In this document: in pieces, positions 13,915-18,885 of the stretch
Numbering within the stretch: position 1 is the first letter of the stretch
Layout of the letters: every line of letters begins with the position of its first letter
Assembly (NCBI GenBank): GCA_024691625.1
Contig: JAILNL010000098.1
Span: 1 to 18,885, forward strand
Direction: 5' to 3'
Length of the DNA: 18,885 nucleotides
From: Schwartzia sp. (in: firmicutes)
GTDB taxonomy: Bacteria; Bacillota; Negativicutes; Selenomonadales; Selenomonadaceae
Translations under genes and position numbers: made by a program
The notes under the pieces: generated by a model
Seen by the model: the letters and a program-made list of their open reading frames with translations, nothing else
Told to the model about the DNA's origin: nothing
The model's database searches: none

Positions 13915-15636
13915 TTATTTGCTGAACTGAATTTTGTAAAGGCTGCTGTAGAGCCCGCCGAGCTGCAGCAGTTCCTCATGGGTGCCGTGCTCGCGTATAC
14001 GCCCCTTTTCGATTACATAAATCTGATCGGCGTTGAATATAGTGGAAAGACGATGTGCTATTACAAAAGAAGTGCGCCCGACCATCAGCCTGTCGAGAGC
14101 GGCCTGCACAATCTTCTCACTTTCCGTATCAAGGGCAGAGGTTGCTTCATCAAGAATAAGCAGCTGCGGATCTTTTAAAATTGCGCGTGCAATAGCAATA
14201 CGCTGCCGCTGTCCTCCGGAAAGGTTCATTCCACGTTCTCCGATTTTAGTATCATAGCCTTCCGGAAGCTGCATGATGAAATCGTGGGCATTAGCGTCCT
14301 TTGCTGCCTGAATAATTTCCTCATCAGATGCGTCAAGACGCCCATAACGTATATTCTCCCTGACCGTTGTCGAAAACAGCATCGTTTCCTGGGGAACGAT
14401 ACCAATCTGTTCACGCAGAGAAGACATGGTAACATCACGGACGTCCTGCCCATCTATACGAATGGCACCGCCCGTAACATCGTAAAACCGCGGGATAAGG
14501 TTTGCCACAGTAGATTTTCCAGCACCGCTTGGCCCGACAAAAGCAATCATCTGCCCGGGTTCAGCCGAAAAACTGATATTCTGAAGTGCCGGCACATCTT
14601 CCTTGTATCCGAAGGTTACATCATCAAACTCAACACGGCCCTTCACCGCCGGAATAGGCTTTGCCTCCGGCTTGTCCGAAATTGCTTCCGGCATATCCAT
14701 TATAGCAAAAACACGGTCTGCGCCGGCCATTGCTTTCTGAATAGTACCATAAACACGGCTGATTCTTTTGACCGGATTAGCAAGATTGACCGCATAGGTC
14801 AAAAATGCAACCAGTGCACCAGCCGTGATATTTCCGTTTACAACCTCATAGCCGCCAAACCATACAATAACTGTAACGGCCACTGCCGCAAGAAACTCAA
14901 CGGTAGGCGTCAGAAGGCTCTGTATCTGCACGCTTTTCATCTGTGCCCGGAAATTCAAATCATTCTGTTTTGTGAAACGGTCAATCTCAAAATCTTCGCG
15001 AACAAAAGACTTTACAACACGAACCGCAGAAATGCTTTCCTGCATAAGCGCCGTAATATCAGCAAGACGCTCCTGTATGACAGCACCGGAGGATTTCATC
15101 TTTCTTCCGAAAATCTTCATAGCCTCGCCAACAAGAGGAACCGTAATAAGCGTCAGGAGACTGAGCTGCCAGTCAAGAAGGAACATCATTACGAGAGAAC
15201 CGATAAAAATCGAAGTCTCCGTAACAAGTTCGATAAGGCGGTCTACAAGCGCATTCTGCAAAGCCGCAACATCATTTGTGATGTAACTCATTATTTCACC
15301 GGTCTGGTGACGGTCAAAATAAGAAAGCGGCAAACGCTGAAATTTTTTGAACAAAATTTCCCTGACATCTATGATAACACGTTCACCAACAAAAGACACG
15401 AGGTAACTTTGACCGTAGTAAAAAATTCCTCGAATAAGGAAGGTAATGATAATGCCCGCCGAAATAACATTAAGCATCATCATATCCTTTTCAGCCAGAA
15501 CCTTATCAATCATATCTTTTATAATCCACGGAAGATACAGATTCGCACCTGCCGCGATTACGATGCAGATAATGGCTTCGAAAAGCCGTCTTTTATATGG
15601 AAGTATATATTTCAAGAGACGCGAATAATTCTTCAT
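13915..15636 (-). CDS. msbA: Lipid A flippase MsbA (ABC exporter)
   Basis: A 573-residue half-transporter that as a dimer flips Kdo-lipid A from the inner to the outer leaflet of the inner membrane. The type-IV exporter membrane domain covers about 15-310 (helices near 20-37, 55-78, 137-170, 245-283). The ATPase follows with Walker A GPSGAGKST (368-376), LSGGQRQR (472-479), Walker B LLILDEATSALD (492-503) and switch His528 in AHRLST. Motifs alone fit any multidrug-type exporter. The MsbA name rests on its place between lpxB and waaA-lpxK. Its ATG shares one base with the lpxB stop (TAATG), so translation is likely coupled; GGGAGG precedes it by about 6 bases. Confidence 0.9.
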   Translation of the reverse strand: MKNYSRLLKYILPYKRRLFEAIICIVIAAGANLYLPWIIKDMIDKVLAEKDMMMLNVISAGIIITFLIRGIFYYGQSYLVSFVGERVIIDVREILFKKFQRLPLSYFDRHQTGEIMSYITNDVAALQNALVDRLIELVTETSIFIGSLVMMFLLDWQLSLLTLITVPLVGEAMKIFGRKMKSSGAVIQERLADITALMQESISAVRVVKSFVREDFEIDRFTKQNDLNFRAQMKSVQIQSLLTPTVEFLAAVAVTVIVWFGGYEVVNGNITAGALVAFLTYAVNLANPVKRISRVYGTIQKAMAGADRVFAIMDMPEAISDKPEAKPIPAVKGRVEFDDVTFGYKEDVPALQNISFSAEPGQMIAFVGPSGAGKSTVANLIPRFYDVTGGAIRIDGQDVRDVTMSSLREQIGIVPQETMLFSTTVRENIRYGRLDASDEEIIQAAKDANAHDFIMQLPEGYDTKIGERGMNLSGGQRQRIAIARAILKDPQLLILDEATSALDTESEKIVQAALDRLMVGRTSFVIAHRLSTIFNADQIYVIEKGRIREHGTHEELLQLGGLYSSLYKIQFSK

Positions 15637-16799
15637 TACGTTCCTCCCAAAGAACCTTTGTTTTTTCCGTAACGTGCCGCGGCATCCAAAATTTTCTCCG
15701 CCACACGTTTTGCCGCATTGGGCTTGCCCAAACGTTCACAGGCCAAGCGCAGCTTTTCACGCACCCCCGCCGAATAAGACGGTTCTTCCCAAAAGCGACG
15801 TGATTCCTTCAAAATCCTGTCAGGATTTACCTCCTCCTGAAGAAGCTCCGGCTGAATTTCCTCATCAAGCAGAATATTCGGCAGGCTGAAAAACTTTACA
15901 TGCACCAAAAGCTTTCCGAAAAAATACGAAACAGGCGACAGACGATAAAGCACTATACACGCGAGCCCCATAAGCGCCGCCTCTAAAATGACAGTACCCG
16001 AGGTGGCAAGCGCAAATTCCGCCTGTCCCATAAGATCATAGGTATGGTCATGAGTAAAACGCACAGGAACACCGGCACTTTCAGCCATCTTTTCCATATC
16101 TGCCTGTGCCATGCTCTGCGCAACAGGCAGATAGAAAACAGCGTCCGGCTTTTCTTCAAGAATTCTTTTTGCTCCCTCCAGCATTGCCGGAAAAAGCAGC
16201 TTTATCTCCTGCCGGCGGCTTCCCGGCATCAAAAGAACGGGATATTCCCCGTACTTTATTCCGAAATATTCCCTAGCCTCTTCATCGCTCATGGCAGCAT
16301 GAACCTTATCAACAAGCGGATTCCCCACAAAGCTGATATTTGCTCCGGCATCCTCGTAAACCTTTGTTTCAAACGGAAATATGGCAGCAAACTCATCAGC
16401 AAGAGCCGCGCATGACTTCGCGCGGCCTTTCCGCCATGCCCACGCGGACGGTGGAATATATGAAAATACCGGAATCCCTATTTCTTTTGCTCTCTTGGCA
16501 AGTCTCCAGTTAAAATCGGGGTAATCAATAAGTACCAAAAGATCAGGACGTTCTTTTTTCATCACGTCTGTCAAATGATTGAGAAGGCGAAGAATACGGC
16601 GAATGTTCAAGATAACCTCCCACACGCCCATGACGCTGTAATCTGCCATGTCCGCCACAAGACGTACTCCTGCGGCCTGCATCTGTCTGCCCCCGAAGCC
16701 TATAAGCTCCGTCTCCGGAGAAACTTCACGAATAGCTGTGGCAATACTTGCACCGTGTAAATCTCCGGACACTTCTCCGGCAGAAAACATTATCTTCAT
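15636..16799 (-). CDS. lpxB: Lipid A disaccharide synthase LpxB
   Basis: A 387-residue peripheral membrane glycosyltransferase (GT19) that joins UDP-2,3-diacylglucosamine and lipid X into the tetraacyl disaccharide. Motifs in order are AGEVSGDLHGA (7-17), YPDFN (93-97), PPSAWAWR (116-123), FVGNPLVD (157-164), MPGSRRQEI (191-199), ATSGTVILEA (265-274), SLPNIL (305-310) and QPELLQE (316-322). These are the standard LpxB signatures at their usual spacing. A TTG at 16823 opens the same frame but lies upstream of the GGAGG site; the ATG at 16799, 7 bases after GGAGG, is the start. The gene follows its own promoter (16841-16870) and overlaps msbA by one base. Confidence 0.96.
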   Translation of the reverse strand: MKIMFSAGEVSGDLHGASIATAIREVSPETELIGFGGRQMQAAGVRLVADMADYSVMGVWEVILNIRRILRLLNHLTDVMKKERPDLLVLIDYPDFNWRLAKRAKEIGIPVFSYIPPSAWAWRKGRAKSCAALADEFAAIFPFETKVYEDAGANISFVGNPLVDKVHAAMSDEEAREYFGIKYGEYPVLLMPGSRRQEIKLLFPAMLEGAKRILEEKPDAVFYLPVAQSMAQADMEKMAESAGVPVRFTHDHTYDLMGQAEFALATSGTVILEAALMGLACIVLYRLSPVSYFFGKLLVHVKFFSLPNILLDEEIQPELLQEEVNPDRILKESRRFWEEPSYSAGVREKLRLACERLGKPNAAKRVAEKILDAAARYGKNKGSLGGT

Positions 16800-16840
16800 A
16801 CATTCGCCTCCTTTCCCTTTCAAATAACCGCTAACACTTT

Positions 16841-16870
16841 ATTATAACGCATTTATTCCAGTTTTGCCAA
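16841..16870 (-). promoter_or_regulatory. Predicted sigma-70-type promoter for lpxB
   Basis: On the minus strand the -35 box TTGGCA (16865-16870, 5 of 6), an 18-base spacer and a perfect -10 box TATAAT (16841-16846) lie about 42 bases before the lpxB ATG, just after the lpxI terminator. It is the best promoter I see in the window. It shares its spacer and flanks with the kdsA promoter. Confidence 0.8.
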
Positions 16871-16876
16871 AGACAC

Positions 16877-16912
16877 AAAAAAGCGGCAGATACTTTTCGT
16901 AGTATCCGCCGC
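16877..16912 (-). terminator. Strong intrinsic terminator after lpxI
   Basis: A 12-bp stem with one G-U wobble (arms 16883-16894 and 16901-16912), a 6-base loop, and six T residues immediately after on the minus strand (16877-16882). It lies 19 bases beyond the lpxI stop codon and has no T-run in the other direction. It should end the fabZ/lpxA/lpxI transcript before the lpxB promoter. Confidence 0.88.
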
Positions 16913-16931
16913 GCTTCTATTCATCCACGGA

Positions 16932-17744
16932 CTACATAGACATGGCTACAATCGTTATCTTATTCTTTTCCGCCAGAGCGATAACGTCCTCCCGATCAAC
17001 CAGCAGAGTCCGTCCAGCTTCGATGGCCAGCGCCTTCGCACCAACAGCTGCCATATGCTCAATGGTAGCGACCCCAACGGCAGGAACATCAAATCTAAGG
17101 TCCTGCTCAGGCTTTGCAACCTTCACAACAACCGCTCCCCCGCGAGCCAGCTTGCCTCCGCGGTCAATACAGGCATCAGTTCCCTCAATCGCTTCCAATG
17201 CCATAACAGCCTGCTCTTTGACAACAACCGTCTGCCCGACATCCATACGGCCAATCTCTTTTGCCATACGGAATCCAAATTCCATATCCTTGCGTTCCGA
17301 TTCAGTCGGCTCACGTTTCGTAAGCGTTCCTTCCGACGGCATCAACGGTCGTATCAGAAGCGTCTGGTCACAGACCTCAATCCCATCCTTTGCCAGTTCT
17401 TCAACAAAAGACAGCATAATCGTATCGTCCTTATGGTCAGGCAGCGACCAAAGAATCTTTACTGTCCGGAAATCCGGCAGCGCATAATTGCCGCTCATAA
17501 GCAGTTCCTTGGTGACCTTACCAATCATAGTGACCTTATGTACATCATTTTCTTTCAAAAAATCTATGATTTTACCGACTTTGGCAACATTTATCTCCGC
17601 ATATCCGGCTACATTATCCTTTAATGTCTCATCAACTTCGGAAAGCAGCGCTACCGCATAAACCTCATATCCCAGCTTCTTTGCGGCCTGTGCGCACTCA
17701 ACCGGCAGATGCCCGACACCTGCCAAGAGTCCGATTTTTTCCAT
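16932..17744 (-). CDS. lpxI: UDP-2,3-diacylglucosamine pyrophosphatase LpxI
   Basis: A 270-residue enzyme that cleaves UDP-2,3-diacylglucosamine to lipid X and UMP, replacing the unrelated LpxH of E. coli. It shows GLLAGVGHLP at the start (5-14), AVMALEAIEGTDACIDRGG (179-197), RGGAVVVKVAKPEQDLRFDV (201-220) and PAVG (221-224). Asp219 in RFDVP corresponds to the catalytic Asp of Caulobacter LpxI. Length matches the family (formerly DUF1009). It starts with ATG 5 bases after GGAGG and 19 bases beyond the lpxA stop. Co-transcription with lpxA is likely. lpxB, the next enzyme in the pathway, lies immediately downstream but behind a terminator. Confidence 0.95.
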   Translation of the reverse strand: MEKIGLLAGVGHLPVECAQAAKKLGYEVYAVALLSEVDETLKDNVAGYAEINVAKVGKIIDFLKENDVHKVTMIGKVTKELLMSGNYALPDFRTVKILWSLPDHKDDTIMLSFVEELAKDGIEVCDQTLLIRPLMPSEGTLTKREPTESERKDMEFGFRMAKEIGRMDVGQTVVVKEQAVMALEAIEGTDACIDRGGKLARGGAVVVKVAKPEQDLRFDVPAVGVATIEHMAAVGAKALAIEAGRTLLVDREDVIALAEKNKITIVAMSM

Positions 17745-17763
17745 TGTATCCTCCAGTTACCGT

Positions 17764-18585
17764 TCAACCATTATCCGAATCGTTGCGGCCTCCGCGGCAT
17801 ATACCGCGGTCAGCGTTCCTCAGGAAACGGAGGAAATGATCAACCTCCACACAGGAATCCACTTCCTGCTCAATAACCTCAATAGCCTTCGAAACATTGT
17901 ATCCGGAACGGTACAGAATTTTATATGCCTGCTTTATGCGGCGGCGTGATTCCGAAGGAATCCCCGCACGGGAAATACCTACACTGTTAAGTCCGATTGC
18001 CCGTGCCGGTGCTCCATTGACGATAGTATAAGGAACCACATCCTGAGTAAGACGGCTCATTCCTCCGACCATCGCATTCCGTCCGATTTTGACGAACTGA
18101 TGAACTCCAGACATTCCGCCGATAACGACACGGTCCTCAACCTGAACATGTCCGGCAATCATAGCAGCATTCGACATTATAACATTATTGCCAACAATAC
18201 AGTTATGTGCAATATGAACCGTTGCCATAAGGAGACAGTCATTGCCGATGCGGGTTTCCTCACCCTCGCCTGTTGCACGGTGAATCGTCGTGCACTCGCG
18301 CACCTTCGTACGATCTCCGATAACAACATAGCTTTTTTCACCGACAAATTTCAAATCCTGCGGTTCTTCTCCGATGGACGCAAACTGATAGAATTTGCAG
18401 TCCTTGCCGATCGTCGTCCAGCCTGTAATGACAACATGAGGACCAACAACCGTGCCATCCCCGATGGTAACATTCGGACCAATTACTGCATACGGACCTA
18501 CCTCAACATTTTTTCCAAGCTTCGCGCCCGGATATATTACCGCGGTCTCATGTATTTTATTCGTGTTTTCATTCTCCGCGTTCAT
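17764..18585 (-). CDS. lpxA: UDP-N-acetylglucosamine acyltransferase LpxA
   Basis: A 273-residue cytosolic trimeric acyltransferase for the first committed step of lipid A synthesis, using a 3-hydroxyacyl-ACP. Residues 10-190 form the hexapeptide repeats of a left-handed beta helix (for example [16 protein letters not shown]). HIAHNCIVG (124-132) carries the catalytic His127, equivalent to His125 in E. coli. [20 protein letters not shown] (174-193) is typical of LpxA rather than LpxD, and the C-terminal helical domain (about 200-273) is present. Chain-length preference cannot be read safely. It starts with ATG 8 bases after AAGGAG. The 200-base gap to fabZ holds weak promoter-like AT-rich DNA, including TATATT near 18640 without a good -35, and a 12-base dyad (18675-18686). 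Confidence 0.96.
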   Translation of the reverse strand: MNAENENTNKIHETAVIYPGAKLGKNVEVGPYAVIGPNVTIGDGTVVGPHVVITGWTTIGKDCKFYQFASIGEEPQDLKFVGEKSYVVIGDRTKVRECTTIHRATGEGEETRIGNDCLLMATVHIAHNCIVGNNVIMSNAAMIAGHVQVEDRVVIGGMSGVHQFVKIGRNAMVGGMSRLTQDVVPYTIVNGAPARAIGLNSVGISRAGIPSESRRRIKQAYKILYRSGYNVSKAIEVIEQEVDSCVEVDHFLRFLRNADRGICRGGRNDSDNG

Positions 18586-18674
18586 TTCCTACACTCCTTC
18601 ACCGATCCTGCTTTTTAGGGCACCTACCCTTACGTAAAATATAATCCCCCAGATATGACATTTCTCGCAGTCGG

Positions 18675-18686
18675 TTTAGGACTAAA
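18675..18686. repeat. Small dyad in the fabZ-lpxA gap
   Basis: TTTAG and CTAAA flank a 2-base centre, a perfect 12-base dyad in an otherwise featureless AT-rich 200-base gap (18586-18785). It could be an operator or chance. It does not match the FapR site pattern as I know it. Confidence 0.25.
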
Positions 18687-18785
18687 ACAGCTCATTTTCT
18701 CCTATTCTGTAGGAACATCATCATTTTACGGCAAAAATCTACTTAATCTGTACTTTTTTCTTTGTTTTTCTTTATTTCTTGCAAT

Positions 18786-18885
18786 TTAATCTTCGGGCTT
18801 TTTCAAAGCGAATATAAAATCACCCTGTGCCACGAGTTTGTCATCAACAAAAGCCTCTGCATGCAGCTTGCCAAAACTCGACTTA
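18786..18885 (-). CDS. fabZ: 3-hydroxyacyl-ACP dehydratase FabZ, C-terminal end (partial)
   Basis: The last 33 codons of a gene that begins beyond the right edge, ending with TAA at 18786-18788. The visible part reads FGKLHAEAFVDDKLVAQGDF followed by IFALKKPED, the final beta strands of the FabZ hotdog fold. There GKxxxEAxVDxKLVA and a closing FAL pattern are conserved. FabZ removes water from 3-hydroxyacyl-ACP in fatty acid synthesis and competes with LpxA for the same substrate, and fabZ next to lpxA is a widespread arrangement. The catalytic residues lie outside the window, so the call rests on this short tail and on the context. No terminator is seen after it. Confidence 0.8.
   Translation of the reverse strand, partial: KSSFGKLHAEAFVDDKLVAQGDFIFALKKPED

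Noticed and set aside
14284..15672. 462-codon open frame on the plus strand
   Set aside because: It runs antisense across msbA, whose ABC motifs are clear. The composition is unlike a real protein and no ribosome site or motif supports it.
16800..16823. Upstream TTG start for lpxB
   Set aside because: The TTG lies before the GGAGG site that serves the ATG at 16799, and the extra residues are not part of the LpxB family N-terminus.
18640..18710. 21-codon ATG frame and a TATATT promoter-like box upstream of lpxA
   Set aside because: The ATG sits only about 3 bases after AGGAG, the peptide has no features, and no acceptable -35 box stands 16-18 bases from TATATT. The evidence is too weak to list.
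1..18885. CRISPR arrays, tRNA or rRNA genes, insertion sequences, prophage genes
   Set aside because: I saw no regularly spaced direct repeats, no tRNA-like or rRNA-like sequence, and no transposase or phage protein motifs in any frame.

Overview
All 19 protein genes supported here lie on the minus strand, so the window is transcribed from right to left. It is a near-complete lipopolysaccharide (LPS) locus. It holds the Kdo-lipid A pathway from LpxA onward (LpxA, LpxI, LpxB, LpxK, WaaA and one late acyltransferase), the whole CMP-Kdo supply route (KdsD, KdsA, KdsC, KdsB), the lipid A flippase MsbA, and the inner-membrane and periplasmic part of the Lpt export machine (LptC, LptA, LptB and one LptF/G permease). 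LpxC, LpxD, LptD and LptE are not in the window. The 3' end of fabZ at the right edge suggests that lpxC and lpxD lie just beyond it.

The organism is most likely a diderm Firmicute of the Negativicutes (Selenomonas/Megasphaera/Veillonella type). The reasons are strong AGGAGG-type ribosome sites, a ComEB-type dCMP deaminase, LpxI in place of LpxH, a WaaA-LpxK fusion protein, and a DUF3084 protein. This is inference from gene content and protein style; no species is claimed.

Layout from right to left: (1) fabZ end, lpxA and lpxI, closed by a strong intrinsic terminator (16877-16912). (2) A near-consensus promoter (16841-16870), then lpxB, msbA, the waaA-lpxK fusion and kdsB. (3) A hairpin-rich intergenic stretch (10401-10616) carrying a second promoter whose sequence matches the lpxB promoter well beyond the -35 and -10 boxes, then kdsA, kdsD, kdsC, the LpxL-type acyltransferase, lptC, lptA, lptB, lptF/G, a DUF3084 membrane protein and a RuvC/YqgF-fold protein, closed by a hairpin (2310-2330). 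(4) A dCMP deaminase with its own terminator (1754-1790). (5) A fused permease-ATPase ABC transporter of the YddA/ABCD type. No intergenic stretch exceeds 300 bases. The longest are 18586-18785 and 10401-10616, both described below.

The genes form one production line. LpxA, LpxI and LpxB build the lipid A disaccharide, and the LpxK part of the fusion phosphorylates it. The Kds enzymes make CMP-Kdo for the WaaA part of the same polypeptide. The acyltransferase completes lipid A, MsbA flips it, and the Lpt proteins extract it toward the outer membrane. The least understood members are the DUF3084/YqgF-like pair at the end of the lpt operon. Most of the window is ordinary, well-conserved biosynthetic sequence. 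The unusual signals are the fusion, that pair, the repeated promoter block and the palindromic intergenic elements.
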